Shown here: positions 25,894 to 36,303 of the stretch, in pieces
Layout: every line of letters starts with the position of its first letter
Position numbering within the stretch: the stretch's first letter is position 1
Source of the DNA: Ottelia alismoides
Taxonomy: Eukaryota; Streptophyta; Magnoliopsida; Alismatales; Hydrocharitaceae
Direction of reading: 5' to 3'
DNA: 64,000 bases
Assembly: GCA_037367405.1 (NCBI GenBank)
Contig: JAZKJV010010760.1
Coordinates: 884,001-948,000, forward strand
Position numbers and translations under genes: made by a program
Notes under the pieces: generated by a model
The model's input: only the letters and a program-made list of their open reading frames with translations
What the model was told of the DNA's origin: nothing
Database searches by the model: none

Positions 25894-27401
25894 AAACCTT
25901 GCTCGTCTCTGAGCAACTTGAATGAAATGCAAGAGTGAAATGATTTTGGGTTCCATACCAAGGTCATGAACAAAAGTTGAAAATGGAGCTTGACTCGACC
26001 TTTGGATTAATTGTGGGGAGGAACCTTATTGGGACCTGAACTTAAGACCTAACAGACTTCAAGTTCCACAAGTCTTCTATTCAAGACTCCTCAATAGTCA
26101 GGTCAGAACAAATCCTCAAACGCAAATTTCTGATGACTATGATTCTTACTTGTACTGTGTAAGTGAAATGTAACTCTCCACACCAGAAATGGCTAAGAAG
26201 CAGCCTCCTCTAACAAGGTAACTCAAATAACCCGGTCCAGTAACTCTTTCCTCGAGGAGTGGGGTACTCTCTTCTAAGTTCAAGTGCGACCAGCTCAAGA
26301 GGAGGGGGTAGAGAAAAGAATGGATGGTAGCCACTGTAGCAACCTATCCCGGGATGCCTGACCAGTGTAGCCAAGTCATCCAGCTGCAGACTTTTTGCTA
26401 ATATACATACTCCGACAGGCAATATATTTTTTTGGCCTGTATAATTTTTTGGAGTTCTTGCATTTTTTCTTTTTTTTTTCTTTTTTTCCTTTTTTTTTGA
26501 ACTATATACAAGGTGCAGCATGTACATCAGGAGTTTTTCCTCTTGAGCCAGTAGACTATCCCTTTTTTGAAGCATTATTGCAACCCACAGCATCCCGTCC
26601 TTAGATGTCAACACCACCAGACGAGGTTGAGATGCACTACCCTCCCTAGAGGAGGACGGGTGTTTCCACCCGTGTGCTACTCCAAGCCAAAGGATTCTAC
26701 CTCCTCACCACCTCATCAATGAAGAGCTACGTGCATGGTGCTTGTCCAAGTTAGGTCACTGTCTATAAAAATCATGCGTATGCATGAGATATTCTGCTTA
26801 TACTAATCAAGATGACATGTGAACATAGACTTGCAGACTCAAAGAATTAAGTCACTTGACCTGAGAAATCTTAACTCCAGCTCCTATAAGGTTCCTCTGA
26901 AATTAGGTGGATTAAGGTCAAATCAAGTCCATCCTAAATATCTACTCATAACTTGGTTCAGAACCCACTAGCTTTTCACCTTGCATATGCAAGACATGCC
27001 GATGAGATGTAGATGACATGCTATGTAGATGAATGGAATGCAAGACTTTTTTTAATGCAAGGATGATATGCAAGAGTAAATAAGAAGCCTAATTTTTTTG
27101 TTTTTTTTGTTTTTTGTTTTTTTTTTCTTTTCAAAACGTTGGTATACCTCCTATGTTACAACAATTTACAAGAGTTTTGTAAGTATTATACAAATTATAC
27201 AAGTGTTATACAATATACAAGTATACTTGTATTTTAATTATTTTTTTTTCAATTTTTACAAAAGGTTTACAAGTATTATGCAAGTATAAATTTATTTTTC
27301 AATTTTTACCCACACGTAACTATTGCAAAATATATACAAAAAGTATGCGAAAATACGCGAAAGTACGAGCTATGGGTAAAGTATATATGTAATATATACA
27401 C
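25894..27401 (-). mobile_element. Tat-A 3' interior, non-coding
   Basis: No coding signal is recognised. It contains T-rich runs (26440-26500 and 27090-27130) and tandem-like ACAAGT-rich sequence (27160-27300). A 135-codon minus-strand frame at 26210-26617 is largely a poly-lysine artefact of one T-run. Confidence 0.6.
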
Positions 27402-27768
27402 GCCCCCTATACTTAGCGTGTGCTATGTCCTTAGAGCACGAAAAGCGAGGAAAGAGACATAGCTCGTGCTAAGCGTAGGAGAGCTAAAAAATAAAAATGT
27501 ATAGAAGTTGCTCCGCCCCCCTATACTTAGGCTCTGACAGCCTAAGTGTAGAAGAAGATCAAAAATGGGACGAGCGAGGTTAAGAGGGGAAATGGAGGAA
27601 TATATACACGGTGGACATCGGTCCCCCTATACTTAGGCTCTGGTCAGCCTAAGTATAAGATAGGAGTGAGTGCGAGAACCGATGAGATATAGAGAATGTT
27701 CATGGAATGATGAAGAGACTCGGGTAATTCTCCCCCCTATACTTAGGATCTGGTCATCCTAAGTATAG
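27402..27768 (-). repeat. Array of hairpin + polypurine-tract-like modules
   Basis: Four copies of a unit that reads, in element sense, hairpin then CTAAGTATAGGGGG. On the plus strand CCCCCTATACTTAG starts near 27403, 27516, 27623 and 27732, about 107-114 bp apart. Each is followed by an inverted repeat: CTATACTTAGGC../..GCCTAAGTRTA in copies 2 and 3, CTATACTTAGGATC../..ATCCTAAGTATAG in copy 4, and CTTAGC..GCTATGTC../..GACATAGC..GCTAAG in copy 1. The purine block is the same as the true polypurine tract at 25879. A related copy sits at 61016-61046 in another element. Confidence 0.85.
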
Positions 27769-27864
27769 CCATAAAATGAAATGATATGGAGTCGGGGCGA
27801 GTGATTCGAATAACTGCGAGGGAGGGAAAAATATATATACAAGGAGGATGAGAATATACATGGA

Positions 27865-29282
27865 TCAAGAAGGTTTGTGACGAACCTTCTTGCGGGATCG
27901 AGGAGGTGGATAATATACAAGCATGTCGTTGTCGGAATCGTCCTCAGATGAATAGTAGTGAGGTGAAGGGATCGTCCAACGCGGGTCGACACATGGCTGC
28001 TTGCTTAGATACGGCTTAAGAACAACCGAACTGAGCTCACTCATATAAATCACCTTATCTGGACCCGATGAGGATTCCTCTAAAACTTCCTTCTCCGGAA
28101 TGTTGAAGGAAATTTTCTTAGTCGGTTTTCTAGAACCTGAATCATTGAGAGGGAGATGAGAGCGACGTGCTTGGAGAGGTTCGGGGGAACAACTCATGGA
28201 ATCAATTTTCAACTTCCTCTCACTAGATAGCCGACTAGAAGAGGGAACAACCGTGTTTTTATGTGGAGTCAATTTAGTATTGATTGTTTCCTTTGAAGGT
28301 CCATGATGTGGTGCGGTGCTAACCATGGGTTCCTCATCAGACGAGTCACCATATAGATTAGCATATTCCTGAAGGGTCAGCACGCATCTTGAGAAGGTGC
28401 CAGTGATCTCAGTTGGCTTGACATTATTGGGCTCTTGTGTCGGATCATCGAAATGATCAAGTCAATCCACAAAGGTCGTGTCCGACTCAATGATAGCTTC
28501 TGGTCGTGAGTCCTCCTTAGAAGCTGTCACGGTGGTGGTGCATGTAGTTGATGAAGTGCATGTGTGGGGAGTCTCTGATCCAACGGTCGTCCAGACAATC
28601 GGTCTCTCAAGTATAGTAGAGAGGTGGGACTCATCTTCCTCTCGATGGTCACGACTGTCATTGGATGTATGGGTCACCTTAGAGTAAAGTTTATCAAAGA
28701 ATGGATGAGGTCGAAGCGCTCCCAATGCTGTAAAATCGATTTCCCGAGTCTCGCAATCTATAGTCGCCTTAGCCAAGGCTAAGAACGGCTTCCCGAGAAT
28801 AATCGGAGACTGGGAAAACTCTCCTCGGTGCTCAATGTCAATGATCGTGAAGTCCACCTGGAGTAGAGCACCTTGGAAAGTAACGATGACTGAAATGTTT
28901 CCTCTTGACCGTTTGATGGATCGATCAGCCAGCTGAACGATCTTTCTCGACTTCCTAAGTGGTCTGAGTTTGAGTTTGTCAAACATGGAGGTTGAGAGGA
29001 TATTTATCGGTGAGTCATCGTCGATTCTCGCATGGGTAAAGATGGTGTCTTTGATTTCACATTCAACTTGGGGCAACCGCTTCACTATGCGGCTCTTGGT
29101 CTTTCTCCCCATCACCAAAGAGGTGGCCATAGACACTATGTGTCTTTCAGTCCTTGTCCTCTTATTACCCGACCTCTTGGGCATCAATTTACTTCTTACG
29201 AATCATTTAAGGTCGAGAAAGTGATCTATGGCCTTTATTAAGGGAAGATTAAAAATCAATTCTTCATCGAGTGCTTCCCTTA
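27865..29282 (-). pseudogene. Tat-A protease-like ORF with C-terminal extension
   Basis: One minus-strand frame interrupted only by two TGA codons (29203-29205 and 28462-28464). It begins at the MITE edge with ELIFNLPLIKAIDHFLDL, the segment that precedes the protease in Athila/Tat Gag-Pro proteins. The protease fold follows: HARIDDDSPINILSTSMF, VQLADRSIKRSRGNI, QVDFTIIDIEHRGEF, PIILGKPFLALAKATIDC. The usual catalytic D-x-G reads D-D-D-S-P, so the glycine is missing and activity is doubtful. After the second TGA about 200 residues continue (QEYANLYGDSSDEEP.. to a basic end RSRKKVRHKPS). They are Ser/Pro-rich with an acidic patch near the end and have no recognised domain. The upstream half is cut off by the MITE at 29283. 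Confidence 0.8.
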
Positions 29283-29434
29283 GGGTTCGTTTGGTTCCAG
29301 GGTTGGGCAGGGTTGGGTTGGGTTGAGGTGCCCCTGTGAATAGTAAACTGTGAGGAGGATTGGGAGGGTTGGAAGGAGGGGTATTCTGGGTTGGGCCATC
29401 CCAACCTTTACAAACCCTGCAACCAAACGAACCC
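29283..29434. mobile_element. Tourist-like MITE (PIF/Harbinger type)
   Basis: 152 bp with perfect 14-bp terminal inverted repeats GGGTTCGTTTGGTT / AACCAAACGAACCC and TTA target duplications (29280-29282 and 29435-29437). The interior is G-rich on the plus strand with no coding capacity. Confidence 0.93.
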
Positions 29435-29669
29435 TTAGGGTAGGATCCAATTTTTTAAAGTCATTTTCATTTTCTATTTTTATGGATTTTTCTGATTTTC
29501 CAATGTTTTTGGTCTTTTTGGGATTTTCAATTTTTTTTGATGTTTTCGGTGGATGAATGATCAGACTCTGGATTGGAAGGCAAGGGGTTAGTAGAAGAGG
29601 GATATAGAATGGACTCCAGCTGTACATGATGTGTGGGTTCCCTAATATTTGCTCTGTTTTCAACCTCAA
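29435..29669 (-). pseudogene. Linker between Tat-A gag-like and protease frames
   Basis: A minus-strand frame, one base offset from the upstream gag-like ORF, reads a Lys-rich linker (KKTKNIGKSEKSIKIENEND) and then FKKLDPTL up to the MITE. Allowing for the 155-bp insertion plus duplication (155 = 2 mod 3), it is in register with the protease frame on the other side. The switch from the gag-like frame falls at an A8 run (about 29531-29540). Confidence 0.65.
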
Positions 29670-30529
29670 AACTACTCATATCCTTTTCCACTTTCATTCC
29701 CAAGCTGGCAGGAATTGAGTTCAATATTTCCATGACATCTCTCAACTCTTTACCAAATGATTCATTTTTCTTAATAAGTCTAGAGATGTGATCCTCCACA
29801 AAATTTTCATGACAAATCATGGGAGAGTTCTGCTCAATTGGAGGATACTGCTGAGATATTGGGGTCTCATACTCAACATACCTAGACTCTGGCATGTAAT
29901 GCTGGGTCGAGTATGGACCATCCAAATGGCAAATACCAGTCGGAGCCTCATATGATGAAACATGGACTGATAAGTCTAGATCATGAGTCCAATCTTGTGA
30001 ATGTATAGGCTCTCCGAATGAAGGCTGGTTAATGAAATCTTGATCACTAAAGTCAATCAAGTCTGGGAAATCATGATGTACATGCATCTCCATTCGGATT
30101 GTTTGATCGACCATGTTATGCCCTAAGGTCAAGTTGGGATGCGTATATGTAAATTGTTGTGTGGTTCCTACTTGAGGTGAGAATGAAGTATGTGGGGGCA
30201 TATAATTTTGCCAATCATCTATCTCAGCAGCGACTTGCTCTTCATTTGATTCTTTGATTCCTGCAAGCTCTCGAGAATAAGTACAGTCAGCCCAAGGCGG
30301 AAGTGGATCCGGAGTATGAGAATATGGAGTAGGTGATAAATGCGAAGAAGTGGAGAAGTTAGTCGAACTTCTGACTTCATAATCAGGTTGAGGTGGAACC
30401 GGCCACGGGTAAGGGTCTCCCGTGGATAGCAGAGGATACAAAGAAGAAGGAGAAGGCAAAGATGAACGGTATATGGTCGAGGAGGAATGACTAGAGGTCA
30501 CAGGGTATGGGGACCAATATCCCGACATC
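29527..30529 (-). CDS. Tat-A Gag-position protein, no recognised domain
   Basis: Open frame of 333 codons from ATG at 30529 (MSGYWSPYPVTSSHSSS..) to TGA at 29527-29529. An upstream ATG at 30627 would add 33 residues of hydrophobic, Cys-containing sequence, but the 30529 start fits the Ser/Pro/Tyr-rich N-terminus better. The first 120 residues are low complexity, rich in P, S, T and Y. Residues about 150-230 are acidic and aromatic (FPDLIDFSDQDFINQPSF). A possible helix is near residues 265-300 (KKNESFGKELRDVMEILNSI). It occupies the gag position but lacks the FP..NF.Q / CPHH core seen in Tat-B and has no zinc knuckle. The acidic block loosely resembles FDFDQDFFEPNIPNP in the element at 60103. 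The stop lies at an A8 run, after which a second frame leads toward the protease. Confidence 0.7.
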
Positions 30530-31920
30530 TTGAAGAGGAAATGATGAATGTAAGTAGGTTGAGGTAGAAATGTGAAATTACATAGGATAACACACACGGA
30601 CAGACATGAAGACAAATGCAAGAGCAAACCCCGAGTTCAAACTCAACACGGTGAAGGACCCAAAACCGAGTCCGATTAATCTGGTTGATTTTAAGTGTGA
30701 GTTATCAGACAAGATAACAAAGGTTACGCGGCCTATAGGGAAGTCGGCTCAAAGCCGGATGCGTCTTCCATGTTTAACCTATCGCCTAAGATACTGTCGG
30801 TTCTTCCTTTCTTCGCTCCTATCTCAAGTTGATGGATTCAAAGACCTGCCCCTCAAGGCCGGAACTTCACCCCGGGGGGTTACTGGTAACTTTTCGCAAA
30901 GTACCGCAATTCCGCCCCTATCTACCTAAGACAGGTGGAGGCTACTTGGTACTAGTCAGTGAACCTTAATAAATTCAACTTGTGATATTTGCTAGATTAG
31001 TTGGAACGTGATATGGAAGGCGAGTGTTCACACACACTCAAGTACCCTCACTCAGCCTGAAAACAAGGTCGGGGTTAATTTCCGACAGACAGTTTTTCCA
31101 ATTTTATTTTTTTGATCAATAATGTTAGCAGTCCCGGTTTTAGGTTAAGTTATCACTTGTTAGTCCAACCACACAACACACCTAACGTCCAGTCCCAATT
31201 TCCGTTTAATTTAAGTTTGAAAAACAGAGGGGGAAATTGAGAAAAGCCGATAGAAGAAAAACAATGATGTGTATGCTTAGTAGAGAATACTTACAACAAT
31301 CCCTTCGCTTTTATGTAGGATGCAGAACAGAATTGAGATCTTTTACACTATATGCAAATGCAAACGAGAAAAGCCGCTCCTAAACAGGAAGTTCTATTAG
31401 CGAGTGAAGAACGAATTTAATTTGGCTAAGTCCTGCGGTCTAAGTGCGTCTTTTAAGTGAAGTGTGTGGTCCTAAAGAATTACGAGCACAAGTAAATCCT
31501 AGAGTGGCTCGAGGAGCCGCTAGTGCAAGCCTAGTCTAAAATTTCAATCCACACAACATACAGGGATACGGTTCCACTATATTTACATGCGCGAGAACCC
31601 AAATGAAAACCACTGTAAATGTAGACACTTTTTTTTCACAAGTTAAAAAAATGGAAAAATCCTTCTAGCGTCTCAACAACCGACTTGATCCACGAATCGT
31701 CGGCCTCCGATGTACTTCGAGATGCGTCAACTTCAAGAAAGCTGCTCCAAGTCCACTGGGCCCTCACACAGAAAGATATAAAAATATCAGAAAGAGAAAA
31801 ATAAATAGAAAAAATAATTGGAAAAAATGAAATAATTACAACGTGGTTCGGGGATCAGACTACCCGAGTGAGTGGAAAACCTAAATCTAATTTTCTAAAG
31901 TGATCCTAAGCCGCTTGCCT
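30530..31920 (-). mobile_element. Tat-A untranslated leader
   Basis: 1.4 kb between primer site and gag-like ORF. No coding frame is recognised on the element strand. A plus-strand frame of 107 codons at 30606-30929 has no recognised motif. Confidence 0.6.
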
Positions 31921-31936
31921 CCCTGGCAACGTCGCC
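31921..31936 (-). other. Tat-A primer binding site (tRNA-Asp type)
   Basis: The minus strand reads GGCGACGTTGCCAGGG, two changes from the canonical GGCGCCGTTGCCGGGG. It follows the LTR end (GCATTATCA) after four bases AAAT-like. Confidence 0.88.
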
Positions 31937-33044
31937 AATTTGATAATGCATCCCACTACCCTTTTTAATTCAAGCAAATTAATGTTCAAACTAATTGATA
32001 TCGTTCGTTGCAGTCGGATAATGAGAGCAGATCAAAAACCACTTTCAATTATAGTCAAATTAATTTCGAGCGGCAATTTTTTTACTTGGTTTGAAGTCCA
32101 AGGTCGAACTCAGGGAGGCAGCTGTCTCCTTAGGTTGATTTTTAGCAAAATCCAATGTATGATTTTCAGAGGAGATATTTTTGGTCTTTTTTTGTATATT
32201 TTATGCAAGACACGCGCAAAATCAGGCAAGTTTACAAGTTAATTCAAAAAATATAGTCAAATTAATTCCGAAAATTATGAAACTTTTCCACATGATGAAA
32301 TATGATGAAATTAAGCTACACTATTTTTTTTTAATTTTTAGATGCACAGATAATGAAAAATTCAGTCTTTAGTGAAAATGACTAAACCAATTTTAATAAT
32401 TACCAAACAATGCTATTTCTCATAAACAAAATTAATCCAAATAGATCTAATTAAGAGCTATCCAAATAGCCTTAAATTTTGTTAAAAGACTTCACGGTTG
32501 ATTAATTAAAAATCGATTAAGATTTTCACTAAATGAGTTTTTTGAAGACAAACTGTACGTGCAAATGGTGTGATTTTTGGATATGTTGTAGCATAGGCTT
32601 ATAGCTACCAATGATGATTTTTCAAATATTTTTCGATAAGCAGATAGTGCGCAATCAATTAATCAATAAAAATGGGCAAAATATTGCATTTTTACCAAAT
32701 TAAATTCCATAAATATTCTACAAATCAAAAAAATACAAATAAATGCTAACATGGTAGAACAAGAGTTATGCTACACAATGCAATTTTCAGAATTAAAAAT
32801 GGATGACAGAATGATGACAAAATAAACATGTAAATGCAGGGGCATGAGTGCAATACATAAAAAGAAATATGAACTCAAATGAAGAACAAGGACTTACATG
32901 AAATTACTGGAAACTTGAATTTTTTTAAAAACATGCAAAGGGTTGCAAGTGTCCCCTTTGCAAATTCCCTTTTTTTATTGTGCGATAGCTTTTCCTCTGT
33001 TTGTTGGCTTGAACAGGGAGAGGAGCTTCACGGTGGTAAGGGAC

Positions 33045-33560
33045 AGTAATGGAGGCAGAGGACAGAGGTCGGCCGGCAGCGTGGCTGAAGCGCGGAGGCG
33101 GCCGGCATTGGAGGGGGACCGGCGGCTCACAGCCACGGGAGGAGAGGGGCGGAGCACCGCGCACGAGGGCGGTGCTGGGAGGTGGGCCGCACCCTGCTGG
33201 GCGACGTTCGCTGGAGGTGTGGAGGGGGCGGTTGTGGCACCGCGGTGCAGCGGCGAGGCGGTATGGTGCCACGCATCGCGCGGTCACGTGCTTGGAGGCG
33301 CGCGCTGAGGCACGACTAGGATGAGCGGCGGGCGGCTCCCGCAACCAGGGGCAGACGACGGCCTGGTGGTTGGTGGTCTGGGAGGACTTCACGCAGGCGG
33401 CGCGGGGAAGGGCGGCCTCACGCGTGGAGGTGGGCAGCCAAGTGGCGCGGCGGGATCGTGGCGAGGCCGTGCGGTTGGCTGTCGTAGGATGAAGTTGGAG
33501 CGGCCACCGGCGGTGGCGTCGGCGGTGGCTGCGAGGTGTGCGTGGGGAGGAGAGCACCTG
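33045..33560. other. GC-rich island in the Tat-A 5' LTR
   Basis: Counterpart of 23690-24230. Open frames on both strands are expected from composition. A CACGTG box lies at 33285-33290, matched at 23955-23960 in the sister LTR. Confidence 0.7.
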
Positions 33561-34324
33561 CAATCTTTTTTTTGTTTTTTTATGTTTTGCAATTTTTTTT
33601 GTTGTATATTTTTTAAACAGGAACTAGTAATAAAAATAAAAGTTGGAAGTGTGGTGGTTTGGTGATGGTGATGATGTTGTTTGGTGGAAAAAATATGGTG
33701 ATAAAAAGATGGGATAATGTTGTGAGTGTGGTGGTGTTTGTGAAATATTCTGGTGATGAATAATAAGAGAAAAAATGTTAGATAAAATAAAATGACAAGA
33801 TTAAGATAGAATACTTACATGTATGGTTCACTGGATTGTGGAGTCGTGTCGTATGGCTTCCGGTTGTTGCCTCGATTCGATTCGACGAAAAATCGAAGAA
33901 GCTCAGCTGTGATCTGAAGGGATGCACAACAACAAGAGGAGGAGTCCTCGTGGATCTCGCCTTTGAAACCGTCGTCGCTCGACCGAGAGATGTTGAAGCT
34001 GTCACCAACAACACTCGTGGGCTGGTGGTCTCTCCCTCTTAATTGAAGAAATGGCGGATGATGAAAAATGGTGGAGAGGAGGAGAATATAAAGAGGAGAA
34101 GGAGGGAAGTTGGAGAAGGGTGGAGGTAATGGAGTTGTGGAGAAAGTGGTGGCTTGGAGTAGAAGGCAAGTAAGGGAAGAGGTAAAAGGGGAGTAAAATA
34201 CAAAAAGTTATAAAATAAAATAGTAGGCTACCAAAATAATTTAAATAATAATAATAATATAATAATAAATCAGAAAATAATAAAATAAATCCGAAAATAA
34301 TAAATAAATAAATAAAAAGGGTTT

Positions 34325-34357
34325 GACATGTGGCGGCTCCAGGAGCTACCACATGTC
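34325..34357. repeat. 33-bp palindrome in the Tat-A 5' LTR
   Basis: Counterpart of 24986-25018, with arms GACATGTGGCGGCTCC and GGAGCTACCACATGTC. Confidence 0.85.
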
Positions 34358-34438
34358 GCTCCTACAAAATTCAAAAATTAAATGTAAAGAAAATTCAAAA
34401 AGAAATAACAAAAGTGGATTAAATAAAAAAGTAGTCAA

Positions 34439-34479
34439 CACGAAAGTTGCTCATCTCGATGAGATCTACAACTTTCGTG
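34439..34479. repeat. Two-tier stem-loop in the Tat-A 5' LTR
   Basis: Outer stem CACGAAAGTTG / CAACTTTCGTG and inner stem CTCATC / GATGAG. Relative to 25099-25139, all four substitutions (34442 with 34476, 34453 with 34460) keep base pairing. Confidence 0.85.
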
Positions 34480-35213
34480 AAGGGTTAAAAATCAAAAGAA
34501 GTCATATGTACAAAGTGTATTTTTGGGTGGTACCTTATTAATATAAAATACCGTATTTTATCTTTTGTAATTTTTTGTCATTTTTAAAAGAGAGAAAAAT
34601 CAAAATAAAAATAGATAAAATATAAAATGAATATTTACAACTTAATCTATTTTTTGGATTTTTAATAATTAAGAAAATAAAAGATAAAATACAGGGGTAA
34701 AATGGTCAATATGTACAATATACAAAAGGGGCCCAAAACCCAAGTTTTGCTTACGAGCTCCGATTTAATGAAATTGGTCTTGTTTCGAAGGTCTATGAAT
34801 GTATATTACTTTAAAAGGAGTAGACCTAATTCGGAGGTTGTATAAGAAAGATATGCGCATTTTAAGGTCTAAGGTCTCCAACTGGGTTTGGGATTTTATT
34901 GGTCAATTTTACAAGTTAGTATTTTTTTGATATTTTTCCTTTATTAGTGTTAGTCATATATACACTATAGAGTTGATTTTATTAGATTCGGAGTTAGTAT
35001 AAAATATATACAAATAGGTGAAATATGGAGAATATACATGTGATTTTTACTGATGAATTTGGCTTCTTATTTGTGCAATATGAATGCTAAAATGCAGATG
35101 TTATCAATGCATGCATGAATGCTAATTATGCAATATAAGTGGAAATATGCAGCTAATTACTCGGGAACAAAGCTCTATTTTCAACTTTAGAGTCATGAAT
35201 CACAGATTCATCA

Positions 35214-35218
35214 CTCTT
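35214..35218. repeat. Target site duplication of Tat-A, right
   Basis: CTCTT, identical to 22610-22614. Confidence 0.9.
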
Positions 35219-36303
35219 CATCAACAAGATAACTCTCAGAAAAATAAGCTCCTCTTCAAAATATTGATCAAATTGAAATGAGGGAGGAGTCATATAAATA
35301 GATAAAAGAATGGAGTTTGAAATTCAATAATTTGAATAAAGATAAGAGATAAAGAAAATTTGAAATGAGATAATGATAAGAAAGGAAGTTAAAATTATTT
35401 ACATAATATTTTTTTTATTTTTGTCACTTTATTAAATATAATAATAAATGTTATTTTTTTTATTTTTTGTGAGGGTTATTTAAGGGATTTAACTATATAC
35501 ATATACTATATACGTATGGTGCATTATATACATAGTTAAATAAGGAAATTAGTATAATTTTTTGTTTTATTTTTTTATATTTTATATTTTATATTTTATA
35601 TTTTAAAATATATACAATTATTTACAAATACAACATGTACAAATATTTGGTAAAATTGCACAAACCACCCCAGAAAACCATCTTTCAAACTGTAACTCCA
35701 AAAATTATGAAACCACATCCATTTTAAAGATAATTTAATTTAGAATACAATAGAAGTGAGTTTAGTTAAGTTAGAGTTCATATGGAGCCGGAATTAGTTT
35801 TTCAATTATCACTTTATGGTTCTTTCTAGATGTGGTTTCTTTTGTTTTGTACATGATTTTATTTTGCAAACATTTTTATTATTTAGGAAATATTTTTATT
35901 TACAACTTTGTTTTGAAAATTATTTAATTTGCGGATGATTTATGTATGAATAAAATAGTATAAGTATACATATAAACACAGCAAAAATATTTACAACACA
36001 TTTTTTGGATTTTCCTATTAAGAAACCTATCTCCCCCTACTTTATTCCTAGTCGATCATGTCAAGTCTTGACCTTCTCTCGGGGTTCGGGTCAGCATGTA
36101 TCTATTACATATATACAGCCCATTTTTTATTCTCTTTATTTTCCCTTTATTTATTTATTTAAAATTAAAATAACAATATATGTACAATATTTACACGCAG
36201 ATGCAAGTTAGTAAGAATATGAAGTTAGTATTATATACATGTGTTTTATAAGGGATTTTAAGCTAAAATAAATGAATAAAGATGATGAAATGCAGATTCA
36301 TCA
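35219..36303 (-). mobile_element. Tat-C LTR fragment, right piece
   Basis: On the minus strand the LTR start reads TGATGAATC at 36303, TGCATTTCATCA, then TTTATTCATTTATTTTAGC, matching 54930-54970. The block CGAGAGAAGGTCAAGACTTGAC..AATAAAGTAGGGGGAGATAGG is shared with 55150-55210. It contains an (ATATTTT)4 run near 35580. No coding content. Confidence 0.8.

Larger units (their letters stand above)
22615..35213 (-). mobile_element. Tat-A, complete non-autonomous Ty3/Gypsy element
   Basis: 12,599 bp with LTRs at 22615-25878 and 31941-35213, a primer binding site, a polypurine tract, and CTCTT target duplications at 22610-22614 and 35214-35218. The interior is only 6.06 kb. It codes for a Gag-like protein and a protease-like protein and has no RT, RNase H or integrase. 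Reverse transcription and integration would have to come from a related full-length element. LTR ends are TG..CA. Confidence 0.92.
31941..35213 (-). mobile_element. Tat-A 5' LTR
   Basis: 3,273 bp, the sister of 22615-25878. In element sense it runs from TGATGAATC at 35213 to GCATTATCA at 31941. Its GC island (33045-33560) has a 212-codon minus-strand frame (32925-33563) that the sister LTR does not keep. Confidence 0.92.

Noticed and set aside
26210..26617. 135-codon minus-strand frame with a poly-Lys stretch
   Set aside because: The lysines come from a single T-run read on the other strand. No similarity to Gag, Pro or Env-like proteins was seen.
32925..33563. 212-codon minus-strand frame in the Tat-A 5' LTR
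   Set aside because: Compositional. The corresponding frame in the 3' LTR is interrupted by stops and indels.
22615..35213. Two independent solo LTRs at 22615-25878 and 31941-35213
   Set aside because: A shared orientation, a primer site and a polypurine tract at the correct inner edges, and CTCTT on both outer sides show one complete element.
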